Shown here piece after piece: positions 42,346 to 50,909 of a stretch of 64,000 nucleotides of DNA. The position numbers and the translations under genes were made by a program. The DNA is taken from NCBI RefSeq assembly GCF_900215205.1, contig NZ_OBDY01000001.1, forward strand, positions 62,001 through 126,000, in the 5' to 3' direction. How positions within the stretch are numbered: the stretch's first letter is position 1; each line of letters opens with the position of its first letter. Origin of the DNA: Paractinoplanes atraurantiacus. GTDB taxonomy: Bacteria; Actinomycetota; Actinomycetes; Mycobacteriales; Micromonosporaceae. The notes beneath the pieces are model-generated. The model saw only the letters and a program-made list of their open reading frames with translations, did no database searches and was not told the DNA's origin.

Positions 42346-43320
42346 CTACTCAGACTTCTTCGTTGTCGGCAGCTTCGGAGCAGGCTCCGTAACTGGCTCA
42401 TCGGGACGCGCAACGCGCCACCTCCGGCCTTCCAGCTCTACCGTGTTCGAGTCGTCGTCGGCGGCCGGCACCACCCTGAAGCTGACGATCTCTCCAGCCT
42501 GGGGTTCCGGTTGCCCCAGCTTGCGCGCGATTTCCCGGTGCGCTTTGTATTCCCCAGCTATCAGGTAGCCCTCGTCCCTGAGAACGGTCCGAGCGCCGTG
42601 ACCGTTGTCCCTGAGCCGGGCCATGTAGTCATCCTGCTGAGCAACTGTGGCAATGGTGTTGCGGCCGATGCGGCGGCCAGTCACAAGCCTGCACAATTCG
42701 ATGATCCGGCCCTGGCCGCCCTTGGGCTCCAAGATCTTTTGAACCGTGTCGTCATCGAGGCTGAGCAAGACGTTCGGCAACAATGGTGAGTTCTTGAAGA
42801 GCCACCTGATCTGTAAGACCCCTCGAGGATTCAGCTGTGTCTTCTTGTCGCGGTTGGAGGTCAGACGGCGATTACTGTCGCTTGCCCGGACGATCCCGAG
42901 GCTCCACACACCCTGTTCGTCGTTCGCCGTCGCCACGAGCAGGAGATGACCGAAGCACTCGGGTGGCAGCATCCATCCGTTCAGCTTCTGTGAGAACTTG
43001 CAGTCGATGTCATGACCGCAAACCCGGTAGTCGAGCGGGTAGTCCTCGTCGGGCACGTCGTCGATGACGTCATTGAAGGCTCGGCGCAGGTTGATTTCGA
43101 ACAAGCTCCCGTAGTGAGTCTTCTCCGTCTTCATGAGCTGATCCCACCGATAGCGGCCGGTGTGCTGACCGTCGTAGAGAACGTCGAACGTCTTGCGAAA
43201 CACGGCAGAGAGCCGCGAACCATCCGGGTCAGCCGACAGGAACCGCGCTGCGATCTCTTCTCGGGCCGGGTCTTCATCGAGTCCGGCGGCGAGGTGGCCA
43301 GGAAACAATCCATCTGACAT
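42346..43320 (-). CDS. NaeI-type (type IIE) restriction endonuclease homologue
   Basis: 324 residues, full length for NaeI (317). It matches NaeI from memory along its length: DGSRLSAVFRKTFDVLYDGQ, YDGQHTGRYRWDQLMKTEKT, GSLFEINLRR, GHDIDCKFSQ, WMLPPECFGH and a C-terminal CAP-like DNA-binding domain (GRNTIATVAQQDDYM, GEIVSFRVVPA, GRRWRVARPDEP). The PD-(D/E)XK active site appears intact: E75, D97, D106 and K108, equivalent to NaeI E70, D86, D95, K97. NaeI cuts GCCGGC and requires a second bound site. No methyltransferase gene is adjacent; codon use is less G/C-biased than neighbours, suggesting transfer. The start lacks a Shine-Dalgarno and may be leaderless. Confidence 0.88.
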   Translation of the reverse strand: MSDGLFPGHLAAGLDEDPAREEIAARFLSADPDGSRLSAVFRKTFDVLYDGQHTGRYRWDQLMKTEKTHYGSLFEINLRRAFNDVIDDVPDEDYPLDYRVCGHDIDCKFSQKLNGWMLPPECFGHLLLVATANDEQGVWSLGIVRASDSNRRLTSNRDKKTQLNPRGVLQIRWLFKNSPLLPNVLLSLDDDTVQKILEPKGGQGRIIELCRLVTGRRIGRNTIATVAQQDDYMARLRDNGHGARTVLRDEGYLIAGEYKAHREIARKLGQPEPQAGEIVSFRVVPAADDDSNTVELEGRRWRVARPDEPVTEPAPKLPTTKKSE

Positions 43321-43375
43321 CGAAAGAGCGTAACTATGCTGCTGGGTGGTACTCCGGTGACTTCCCTCGTACGCG

Positions 43376-43413
43376 CCAAGAAGCCCAGCCAGGTATCTGG
43401 CTGGGCTTCTTGG
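43376..43413. terminator. Very strong terminator hairpin after the MFS gene
   Basis: A perfect 17-bp stem (43376-43392 with 43397-43413; CCAAGAAGCCCAGCCAG) and GTAT loop begins five bases beyond the MFS stop on the minus strand. It insulates the NaeI-like gene from the upstream transporter gene. Confidence 0.88.
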
Positions 43414-43417
43414 GAAA

Positions 43418-44644
43418 CTAGGCGGGCTGCTCGGCGGGGCGGCGGAACAGAGCCGGCGACAGGGTAAGGGCGTAGCCCTTCACCCGGGCCAGCGCGAGGG
43501 CGCCCATCACCGCCGCGATCGTCGTAACCGCGCCGGCCAGCAGCAAGGCCTCTCGCGGGCCGATCGTGTCGCACAGCCAACCCACGGCCGGTGCGCCGAC
43601 CATGCCCGACAGGGACGACACCAGGCCCAGCGTGGCCAGGACCCGGCCTCGCATCTCCTCGCGCGTGTCGAGCTGGATGCGGGTGGAGACCACCGTGTCG
43701 AAGATGACGGCGCCGGCGGCGATCGGCAGGATCAGGGCGGCGAAGCCCAGGACGTTCGGGGCCAGGCCCGACGCGAACTGAAGGACGCTGATGAAGAAGC
43801 CCGTGGCCAGCAGGACCCGCAGGGTGGAGCGGCCGCTTCCGGCCAGCAGCAGGCCGCCGGCGACGGCGCCTACCGCGAAAACGGTCGAAAGGAAGCCGTA
43901 CGAGCCTGACGAGCCCGACAGCGGGCCGGACACCATCGCGGCCATCGACACCTGGTAGTTGCGGCCCAGGGAGCCCAGAACGAACGACAAGGCCAGGACG
44001 ATCAGTACGGCCGGCTGGGACAGGACGTAGCGGAAGCCGGCCACGATGCCGCGCGACGAGGCCGGCGCCGCCTCCAGCGTCCGCATCTCGCCCGTACGCA
44101 TCAAGGCAAGCGCACCGATCACCGCGAGGTAGGAAGCCGCGTTGATGGCGAACAGGGCCGAAGGCCCGGTGATGCCGACCAGGACGCCGCCCAGCGCCAT
44201 GCCGCCGATGCGGCCGGCCGAGCTGAGCACCGAGCCCAGGGCCAGGGCCGAGCCGAGCTGCGAAGAGGGGACCAGGGCCGAGCCGAAGCGGCCCAGCATC
44301 GGGCCCTCGAAGGAGCTGATCACGCCGGACAGCAGGGCGACCGCGTAGATGATCCAGTTGTTGGAGCCGAAGAGCAGGGCAAGGGCCAGGAGCGCTCGCA
44401 CCATCTGAAACGCCATCAGGAACGGGCGGGCCGGCAGACGATCGGCCAGGGCGCCGCCCCAGCTGCCCAGCAGCAGCACGGGCAGGGCCTGCAACATGAC
44501 GACCAGGCCCATCGTGGCGGCCGAGCCGGTCGCGGTCAGAATGAGCCAGTTCAGCCCGAGCACCTGCATCCACGTTCCGCCCACCGAGACCAGGTCGGCG
44601 GCGGCCCAGAGACGGTAGTTACGGACTCGCAGCAGCGCGAACAT
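43418..44644 (-). CDS. MFS transporter (EntS-like drug/siderophore exporter type)
   Basis: 408 residues from the ATG at 44644; a TTG at 44653 is possible. Twelve hydrophobic helices. Features of the MFS_3/EntS-like group: FALLRVRNYRLWAAADLVS, WMQVLGLNWLIL, WGGALADRLPARPFL, and DTVVSTRIQLDTREEMRGRV. Substrate unknown. It ends at a very strong hairpin. No pathway genes are adjacent. Confidence 0.88.
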   Translation of the reverse strand: MFALLRVRNYRLWAAADLVSVGGTWMQVLGLNWLILTATGSAATMGLVVMLQALPVLLLGSWGGALADRLPARPFLMAFQMVRALLALALLFGSNNWIIYAVALLSGVISSFEGPMLGRFGSALVPSSQLGSALALGSVLSSAGRIGGMALGGVLVGITGPSALFAINAASYLAVIGALALMRTGEMRTLEAAPASSRGIVAGFRYVLSQPAVLIVLALSFVLGSLGRNYQVSMAAMVSGPLSGSSGSYGFLSTVFAVGAVAGGLLLAGSGRSTLRVLLATGFFISVLQFASGLAPNVLGFAALILPIAAGAVIFDTVVSTRIQLDTREEMRGRVLATLGLVSSLSGMVGAPAVGWLCDTIGPREALLLAGAVTTIAAVMGALALARVKGYALTLSPALFRRPAEQPA

Positions 44645-44965
44645 CGGAGCCAAAGCGGCGGCACCCCCACAGGAAAGCGACGCCGTCCCTCGGCGCCGCC
44701 TGCCTCTTCGGGAAGCAACCCCGACCCGCTTCGGCCTAATCGAGCCGCACTACCAACACGCAACCAGCGAAGTTGTAAAGCAAGGAGCTTCGGAGGTACG
44801 GGCTGACGGCCACCGCCAAAACCTGTTAGAACCCGCCGCAGCGACGGTGTAGCTGCAACTCAAGCTCCTCACCGGCCTCCGGCCGGTTCGTCACTCAAGC
44901 TGCAAAACCGCCAAACGGCGCATTCCGGCCAAGGTGCACCGAGCCGTGGGAAGCGTGGACGCCGA
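44645..44965. other. Intergenic stretch without a convincing gene
   Basis: About 320 bp between the MFS start and the terminator of the next operon. It contains the MFS promoter (minus strand) and scattered GC-rich dyads, for example CCGGCCTCCGGCCGG near 44873-44887. No open frame here has recognisable content or a ribosome-binding site. Confidence 0.5.
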
Positions 44966-44991
44966 AAAGGCGGCCCCGCCAGGCCGCCTTT
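44966..44991 (-). terminator. Terminator after the DUF305 gene
   Basis: Stem AAAGGCGGCC (44966-44975) with GGCCGCCTTT (44982-44991), six-base loop. It lies 13 bases past the stop of the DUF305 gene, giving a short U-run on the minus-strand transcript. Confidence 0.85.
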
Positions 44992-45004
44992 CGGGGTCAC
45001 GGTA

Positions 45005-45604
45005 CTAGCCGTTCATCAACTTCAGCATCTGCTGGATCTCGCCCTGGCGGGACTGCTTCACCCGCTCGCCGAACTTCTTGGCCTCGGGGTTCTGGCCCCC
45101 GGTGGCCTCGATCTTCGACATTTCCATGGCCTGGTGCTGGTGGGCCAGGAAGAGGTTGAGGAACGCCGTGTCGAACTCGGACGCCTTCACCGTGCTCAGC
45201 GCCTTGATCTCGGCGGCGCCGGTGCCGGGCAGGCCGCCGTGGTCGGCGTGCAGGCTGGCCGCGGTGTCGGCCGTGGTCTTGGCGCCCCAGCCGGACAGCC
45301 ACGACTGGATCATCGCGAGTTCGTCCTTCTCGGTGGCCTGGATGGCCTGGGCCAGGGTGCGGAGCTCCGGGTTCTGGGCCCGCTTGACGGCGGTCGAGGT
45401 CATCTCGAGGCCCTGCTTCTGGTGGTAGGCCAGCATCTGCAGGAACATCACGTCGGTCTCGTTGTGCTCGTCGCCCGCCCTGATCTCGGCGACCGCCTCG
45501 GCCGAGACCGTCTTGCCCTGCGCGGCCGGATTCTCCTTGGCCGTGCCGCAGGCGCCGAGGAGGAACGGCGCGACCAGGGCGGCGGCGATCAGACGGCGCT
45601 TCAC
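45005..45604 (-). CDS. DUF305 (CopM-like) lipoprotein coupled to the LPMO gene
   Basis: 199 residues with lipobox LLGAC. The mature part is a four-helix ferritin-like DUF305 domain rich in His and Met: EHNETDVMFLQMLAYHQKQG, LEMTS, LNLFLAHQHQAMEMSKIEA, and QMLKLMNG. DUF305 proteins such as CopM bind copper in the periplasm. The GTG start overlaps the LPMO stop (GTGA), so both proteins are made from one mRNA. Because LPMO needs copper in its His-brace, a copper delivery or protection role is the natural hypothesis. Confidence 0.85.
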   Translation of the reverse strand: MKRRLIAAALVAPFLLGACGTAKENPAAQGKTVSAEAVAEIRAGDEHNETDVMFLQMLAYHQKQGLEMTSTAVKRAQNPELRTLAQAIQATEKDELAMIQSWLSGWGAKTTADTAASLHADHGGLPGTGAAEIKALSTVKASEFDTAFLNLFLAHQHQAMEMSKIEATGGQNPEAKKFGERVKQSRQGEIQQMLKLMNG

Positions 45605-46410
45605 AGCGGGAGCCAGAGGGCGAGGGTGTAGATCGACGGCTCCCAGCTGACGATCGACGTGTGCGACTGGCGGGTCTGGTAGCGGACGCCGTTGAAGGTC
45701 ACGACGTCACCCGTCTTGTAGGACACGCCGGGGGCCCACGCGCTGCCGCCGGCCGCCGGAGGAGCGGTGGTCGTCGAGGTGGGTGCCGTTGTCGCGGGCG
45801 CCTTCGTCGGCGTGGTTGCCGAAGGGGGCGTCGTTGCAGTAGGCGCAGTCGTCGGGGCGCTCGTCGTCGGTGCCGTTGTGGGCGTCGATGAGGACGACCC
45901 GCCAATGTTCAGGTCGACGCAGTTGTAGAAGGCGTTCGCGGTGTCGGCGATGTTCCAGACGGCGAGAACCTTCTGCCGTCCCGGGAACTTCGACAGATCG
46001 ACGGTGTGGTTGACGACCGCCGCCGGCTGCGCGCCGCCGTCGTCGAACGTGGCGACCTTCGTACCGCCGATGAAGTAATCCCAGGTCGAGGTCTTGTGCC
46101 GTGCGGTCAGCACCCAGCTGAAGTTGACCGAGGAGCCGACGGCCTTGGCCGGCCAGTTCCTCGACTCGTCGGACAGCACCGAGAACTGGGACACCCCGCC
46201 ATCGCACGACTTCAAGCCCTTCGGTCCCTCGACGGACTGGGGCTCGAACTGGATCTGCCCGCAGTCCGACACCGCCCCCGACGCGCACAGCGCCTGGCGG
46301 CTCGGCGGCGAGGACACGTATCCGTGTGCCGAGGCGGGCGAGGCCACCGTCAGAGTCGCACCCGCCGTCATACCGAGGGCCAGCAGTGGGTAGGCGATCT
46401 TCCTGCGCAT
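45601..46410 (-). CDS. AA10 lytic polysaccharide monooxygenase with chitin-binding module
   Basis: 269 residues. Signal peptide of 28 residues (cleavage ASPASA/H) exposes H29, the first histidine of the copper His-brace (HGYVSSPPSR). AA10 features: CGQIQFEPQSVEGPKG, WVLTARHKTSTWDYF with the second brace histidine, and VWNIADTANAFYNCVDLNI. A Thr/Pro/Ala-rich linker (~175-220) leads to a C-terminal CBM5/12-type module (WAPGVSYKTGDVVTFNGVRY, SIVSWEP). It oxidatively cleaves chitin or cellulose; the CBM5/12 suggests chitin. Translation-coupled to the DUF305 gene. Confidence 0.92.
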   Translation of the reverse strand: MRRKIAYPLLALGMTAGATLTVASPASAHGYVSSPPSRQALCASGAVSDCGQIQFEPQSVEGPKGLKSCDGGVSQFSVLSDESRNWPAKAVGSSVNFSWVLTARHKTSTWDYFIGGTKVATFDDGGAQPAAVVNHTVDLSKFPGRQKVLAVWNIADTANAFYNCVDLNIGGSSSSTPTTAPTTSAPTTAPTATTPPSATTPTKAPATTAPTSTTTAPPAAGGSAWAPGVSYKTGDVVTFNGVRYQTRQSHTSIVSWEPSIYTLALWLPL

Positions 46411-46513
46411 GTCAGCTCTCTCCGTCGATGTCGTCCCGGCATTACGGCGGGAACGCTATGAGGAGCTGCCATAACGGAGCCTTAAAGGCACCGGAAAGGA
46501 TCATGAAACCCTG

Positions 46514-47806
46514 TCAGGAGACGAGGCGCCGACCCCGATCGGGCACTTGGAGGAAGATGCCGACCCGGGCCCCGCCGAGCGGGCTCCGGGACACCACAAG
46601 CTGACCGCCGACCTCCTCGGCCGCCCGCCGCACGATGTCCAGGCCCAGGCCGGTCGAGCCGGCCCCGCTCACCCCGCGCTGCACCGACCGCGACGGGTTC
46701 GCGATGCCCGGGCCCGCGTCGTCGACCAGCAACCCGGCCGCCGAGACGCTGACCCGGAAGGCCGTCCCGTCGGGGGTGTGCGAGAAGACGTTGCCGAGGA
46801 TCGCGTCGACCACACCGATTAGCTCGCTGCGCGGGATCGTCACCATGACCGGCTCCTCGCCGCCGACGACCTCCCACGGCCGCTCCTGGTCCTCGGCCAG
46901 CACCGACCAGAACGCCAGCCGGTCGGCCAGCACCTCGACCAGGTCAGTCTGCTCGCGGCCGCGCGCCTCCACCCCGAGCCGGGCGCCCTTGATGATCGCC
47001 TCGAGCTCCTCGTCGAGCAGGTCGCAGGCCTGCCGCATACGCTCCCCGATGGGGCCGGGCGGCATGGCCTCCGCGTCGAGGCGGAGCGCCGTCAGAGGCG
47101 TACGCAATCGATGGGAAAGATCTGCCGCGAGCTCACGTTCCTTGTCCATGAGGCTGCGCAGGTCATCGGCCATCGCGTTGAAGGCGGTCGCCGCTTCCCG
47201 CAGCTCGCGCGGCCCGTCCGGTTTCACCCGGGTGCCGAGCTCGCCGCCGCCGAGCCGCCGGGCCGAACCGGCCAGCTCCCGGGTCGAGCGCACGAGCCGG
47301 CTGCCCAGCCGGTCGGCCAGCAGCGTCGAGCCCGCCACCAGCGCGATGGCCAGGCCGCCGAGCACGAACCAGGCCGTCCAGACCCCGCGGCGCATCTCCG
47401 AGTCGGGCACGTAGACCTCGACCACCACCGTGCGGCCGTCGGTCAGCACAGTCGGCTGGAGATAGGCCACCCCGTCCGGGGCCGGCGCCAGAACGGACTT
47501 CCGGTCCTGGGCGACGATCGAGATCTGCGCATCTGACAAATGGGAAAAACCAATTGCCGCGACTTCGGGCAGATGTACGGCCATACGCCCCGCACCGCCG
47601 GCCGTCGTGCTGGCCACCGCGTTGGTCAGCAGGGTCGGGTCGGCATCCACACCGAGCACGGTGACCAGCGAAGTCGCCTGCTGACGGGCGTCACTGACGG
47701 CACGGTCATGAGCGATCTGCTGTACGGCCACAGCCAGCGGCACGAGGAACGCGAGAGCGACCATCGACGTGATCGCGAGGGCGAGCCGGTTGAGCGCCCA
47801 CCTCAT
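46514..47806 (-). CDS. Sensor histidine kinase (HAMP, EnvZ/PhoR-like)
   Basis: 430 residues. N-terminal transmembrane helix, extracytoplasmic sensor (~35-135), second transmembrane helix (WFVLGGLAIALVAGSTLL), HAMP, HisKA with H in DLSHRLRTPLTALR, then a HATPase (NVFSHTPDGTAF, VDDAGPGIAN, TGLGLDIVRRAAEEVGGQL). The upstream regulator stop overlaps its start (ATGA), so the pair is one operon. Signal unknown. Confidence 0.92.
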   Translation of the reverse strand: MRWALNRLALAITSMVALAFLVPLAVAVQQIAHDRAVSDARQQATSLVTVLGVDADPTLLTNAVASTTAGGAGRMAVHLPEVAAIGFSHLSDAQISIVAQDRKSVLAPAPDGVAYLQPTVLTDGRTVVVEVYVPDSEMRRGVWTAWFVLGGLAIALVAGSTLLADRLGSRLVRSTRELAGSARRLGGGELGTRVKPDGPRELREAATAFNAMADDLRSLMDKERELAADLSHRLRTPLTALRLDAEAMPPGPIGERMRQACDLLDEELEAIIKGARLGVEARGREQTDLVEVLADRLAFWSVLAEDQERPWEVVGGEEPVMVTIPRSELIGVVDAILGNVFSHTPDGTAFRVSVSAAGLLVDDAGPGIANPSRSVQRGVSGAGSTGLGLDIVRRAAEEVGGQLVVSRSPLGGARVGIFLQVPDRGRRLVS

Positions 47807-48489
47807 CGAGGATCGACCATCATGACGCCGACGCCGCGCACGGTGTGCAGGAAGCGCGGCTTGGCGGCGGTCTCACCGAGCTTGCGGCGCAGCCACGAGA
47901 TGTGGACGTCGATCGTCTGCTCCTCGCCGATCCGGGCCTGGTTCCAGACCTCGTTCATCAGCTCCCGCCGGCTGATCACCTGCCCGACCCGCTCGGCCAG
48001 ATAGGCCAGCACGTCGAACTCGCGCCGGGTCAGTTGCAACGGCTGTCCGCCCAGCTCGGCCCGGCGCTGCCGCGGATTGATCACCAGGTCGCCCACGGTG
48101 ATCGCGGTCGGCTGCTCCTCGGCCGTGGTCCGCGCCCGGCGCAGCACGGCGGCGATCCGGGCCAGGATGTGCCCGCCCGAGAACGGCTTGGTCACGTAGT
48201 CGTCGGCGCCCGCGCTGAGCAGCTGGATGATGTCGGCTTCGGAGCGCCGCGCGGTCGCCACGATCACCGGCACGTCGGAGACCGACCGCATCATCCGCAA
48301 CGCGTCGGTGCCGTCGATGTCGGGCAGCCCCAGGTCGAGAATGACCAGGTCAGGACGCTCATCGGTGACAATCTTGAGAGCCTCGGTGGCCCGGCCGACC
48401 GGCCGCACGACGTGCCCCGCATCGGTCAGGGCCCGGGACAGCGCGGCCGTGATGATGCGGTCGTCCTCGACCAGCAGGATCATCGCCAT
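47803..48489 (-). CDS. OmpR-family response regulator
   Basis: 228 residues from the ATG at 48489; ATGs at 48483 and 48501 are also in frame. Receiver MILLVEDDRI, D in LVILDLGLPDIDG, KPFSGGHIL; OmpR winged helix ITVGDLVINPRQRRA, LTRREFDVLAYLAERVGQV, IDVHISWLRRKLGE. First gene of the operon with the kinase. Shares a 28-bp divergent region with the secreted-protein gene. Confidence 0.9.
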   Translation of the reverse strand: MAMILLVEDDRIITAALSRALTDAGHVVRPVGRATEALKIVTDERPDLVILDLGLPDIDGTDALRMMRSVSDVPVIVATARRSEADIIQLLSAGADDYVTKPFSGGHILARIAAVLRRARTTAEEQPTAITVGDLVINPRQRRAELGGQPLQLTRREFDVLAYLAERVGQVISRRELMNEVWNQARIGEEQTIDVHISWLRRKLGETAAKPRFLHTVRGVGVMMVDPR

Positions 48490-48517
48490 GGCGTACACCA
48501 TAGGGGCAGGTGCGATT

Positions 48518-49126
48518 ATGGTCGCCGTGCGAGCATCCCGATGGACACCGATCGTGGGCTGGCTGGCCGCCACCGCCACCAGCATCGTGCTGGCCTCGGT
48601 GGCATTGCTCCCGGTTCTGCGAACCACGGCGCCCGAGGACAGCGCGCTGGCGGCGCTGCCCGCGGCCGACAGCAGCAGCTTCCCGGCGCCGCTGCCCAGC
48701 GTGACCACGCCTACGCCCGCGGCCCCTTCGACGGTGGCGCCGACCACGACGACGACCCGCCCGCGCCCGACGAAGACGACGAAGCCCACGGTCAAGCCGA
48801 CGACCACCCCGCCGAAAGCGACCACCACGACGACGCCCCCGACCACGACCGAGGACGGCTGGACGGTCACGACCGGCGCCGACGGCGTACGGACGTACGT
48901 CCGCTCCTTCAAGGTCGAGGGCGGTCAGGCCGTCATCCGGATGACGTCGGACAGCGTCGTCTCGCTCGTGACCGCGACCCCGGCCGACGGCTGGGCCGTC
49001 CAGAAGGTCCAGGACTCACCCGACAACCTGGCGGTCTACTTCAACGAGACCAACCACAGCTTCATCATCCACGCCACGTGGTGGGACGACCGCCCGTTCG
49101 CCGAGGTCAGCGAAATCGGGTCCTAG
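48518..49126 (+). CDS. Membrane-anchored protein with Thr/Pro-rich stalk
   Basis: 202 residues, ATG at 48518 with GCAGG seven bases upstream. N-terminal transmembrane/signal anchor (VGWLAATATSIVLASVALL), a long Thr/Pro/Lys stalk (~residues 60-110, for example TTTTTRPRPTKTTKPTV), and a C-terminal ~85-residue domain (DGWTVTTGADGVRTYVRSF, FNETNHSFIIHATWWDDRPF) of unknown function. The design is of a cell-wall-spanning extracellular domain. Its last four bases (CTAG) are shared with the convergent Vsr gene stop. Confidence 0.7.
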   Translation: MVAVRASRWTPIVGWLAATATSIVLASVALLPVLRTTAPEDSALAALPAADSSSFPAPLPSVTTPTPAAPSTVAPTTTTTRPRPTKTTKPTVKPTTTPPKATTTTTPPTTTEDGWTVTTGADGVRTYVRSFKVEGGQAVIRMTSDSVVSLVTATPADGWAVQKVQDSPDNLAVYFNETNHSFIIHATWWDDRPFAEVSEIGS

Positions 49127-49587
49127 GAAGCGGCTGGTGGCGGGACGAGGGCCCGCTCTATGCGGTCGGCGGCGTCCTCGGGTGGTTCGTGTTCCCAGAC
49201 GCGGATAACCTCCCAGCCGGCCGCAGAGAGCGCGGAGGAGGCCTGCTGATCGCGCTGAACGGTGCGTGCGAGCTTGGGCCCCCAATACCAATCGTTCACC
49301 TTCGGCTTGCGGCCGTGCTCGGGGCAGAGATGCCAGAAACACCCGTCCACAAAAATGGCCACCCGCTTGCGCGTGAAGACGATGTCTGGCCGAACGCGAA
49401 CACCGTCAAGATCAAGCCGCAGATCCTTCCGGAACCGAAAGCCTCGGCTGTGCAGAAGCGCGCGCAGCCTGATTTCAGGCTTCGTGTCACTTCTGCGGAT
49501 GGCCTGCATGTTCCGCGATCTGCCCTCATTCAGGGGCTGGGGGTGACGGTGAGTCTCCCAGGCCCGCCTGCGGGCATCGTCCGCCAT
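49123..49587 (-). CDS. vsr: Very short patch repair (Vsr) endonuclease
   Basis: 154 residues from the ATG at 49587; no clear Shine-Dalgarno. Vsr landmarks: SRNMQAIRRSDTKPEIRLR, catalytic D68 in RPDIVF, zinc/active-site region FVDGCFWHLCPEH (C83, H86, C88, H91), and WGPKLARTVQRDQ. The residue normally the last zinc cysteine is His in VWEHE, as in many homologues. Vsr nicks T:G mismatches left by 5-methylcytosine deamination. It follows the cytosine methyltransferase by 23 bp on the same strand, so the two are an operon. Confidence 0.9.
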   Translation of the reverse strand: MADDARRRAWETHRHPQPLNEGRSRNMQAIRRSDTKPEIRLRALLHSRGFRFRKDLRLDLDGVRVRPDIVFTRKRVAIFVDGCFWHLCPEHGRKPKVNDWYWGPKLARTVQRDQQASSALSAAGWEVIRVWEHEPPEDAADRIERALVPPPAAS

Positions 49588-49610
49588 GCTGACAACTCTA
49601 AATAGACCTC

Positions 49611-50909
49611 TCAGCTCACCTTTGCCCGGGTGCGGGCCTGGGCAAAGGCCGCGTGACGATCGTGGTCTTCTTGACCGCGGAACGCCTTCCATTCCCCCAG
49701 CTGGTAGGTCTCGCGCTGTCCCCGCTTCTTGACCTCGATGGAGAAATCGTGAGACAGAACGTCGATGCGCTTCTTGATCTCTTCGGTGGTCATTGAGCTG
49801 CCCAGAAGGCCATGAATGCGGTCCACGGTTAGCGGGCCGTCACTGTCGCGGAGCAGCCGGTAAACCTCGTCGTGGACCTTACGCGGAGCGGGGATCTCGG
49901 CGGGGGAGCCTTCCTTGCGCAGTGCCCGGGCGATCGATTCGCCCACCGCTCGCGCGACCGGTGGCGGGAAGGCGTTGCCAACTTGGCGGTATCTGCTGGT
50001 CTTGAGGCCCTTGAATTCCCATTCGTACTCGTCGCCGTGCCAGCCTTGGATGCGCGCGACCATCTCTACCGTGAGTTTGGGGCCTCTAGGGTGCTTGTCG
50101 ATATCCCAGTCTGGGCCTGGCGCGTCGTTCGCGAGCCCATGGCCGTCGGTCCACAGTTCCGCCCATGCACGCTTGGCCCGGGTGGGACCCAAGTCGGCGC
50201 CGCCGTGCTTCTTGCTGCCACCGACGATCGTAGGGGCAATCTTGTTAGCAGCTGTCATCCATCGCTGCAGGTAGTCATCTCGCCATCCCTTGGCGGCGAT
50301 CATGTCGCCCAGGACGCCACTGACCGTGTTGGTGACGGCGGCCTTCTGGGGCCACGCGAAATAATCGACGTAATCAGGGCGCAGCGCGACAAGGATCATG
50401 CGCGGCCGCAACTGCGCGACGCCAAAATCCCGGGCCTCGAGAAGCTCCCAGAAGGCGGTGTAGCCCAGCGCGGCGAAGCGATCGACGACAGCCTGCCGAT
50501 AGCCGGCGAAACGCGCGTCGTTCAGCCCTCGCACGTTCTCGAGCAAGACGGCCTCGGGCTCCATCCGGCCGGCGGCTTCCACGGCCCACGCGAAGAGGTC
50601 GCGCTCGTCGGCCGAGCCAAGCTGCTTGCCCGCCACGGAGAAAGGCGGGCAGGGGACGCCGCCAGCAAGCAGTTGAGCCTTGCCGCGATACTTCTCTGGC
50701 TTCCAGACTTCTTCGTCCGCGACATCGCCGACCTTGACGATCTGGCTGACGTCGTCGTCCGGCTGGATCCGCTCCAGGTTTGCTGACAAAGTCTTTGCGG
50801 CGCTGGAATCGAGCTCAACGGCCAAGTGGTGACGGAAGCCCGCGAGGTGCAGCCCCAGCGATTGCCCACCAGCTCCGGCGCAGATCTCCACGACACTCAG
50901 GTCAGTCAC
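49611..50909 (-). CDS. DNA cytosine-5 methyltransferase (copy 1, with Vsr)
   Basis: 432 residues, GTG start with GAGGAG four bases upstream. C5-methyltransferase motifs in order: I CAGAGGQSLGL, IV GGVPCPPFSVAG with catalytic C87, VI LLENVRGL, VIII QLRPRMILVAL, IX/X RYRQVGNAFPPPVARAVG. The target recognition region includes APTIVGGSKKHGGADLGPTR. The last ~100 residues form a winged-helix-like extension (DRIHGLLGSSMTTEEIKKRI, RETYQLGEWKAFRG) also present in copy 2. Recognition sequence cannot be read from the protein. GC content is lower than in neighbouring housekeeping genes. Confidence 0.9.
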   Translation of the reverse strand: MTDLSVVEICAGAGGQSLGLHLAGFRHHLAVELDSSAAKTLSANLERIQPDDDVSQIVKVGDVADEEVWKPEKYRGKAQLLAGGVPCPPFSVAGKQLGSADERDLFAWAVEAAGRMEPEAVLLENVRGLNDARFAGYRQAVVDRFAALGYTAFWELLEARDFGVAQLRPRMILVALRPDYVDYFAWPQKAAVTNTVSGVLGDMIAAKGWRDDYLQRWMTAANKIAPTIVGGSKKHGGADLGPTRAKRAWAELWTDGHGLANDAPGPDWDIDKHPRGPKLTVEMVARIQGWHGDEYEWEFKGLKTSRYRQVGNAFPPPVARAVGESIARALRKEGSPAEIPAPRKVHDEVYRLLRDSDGPLTVDRIHGLLGSSMTTEEIKKRIDVLSHDFSIEVKKRGQRETYQLGEWKAFRGQEDHDRHAAFAQARTRAKVS

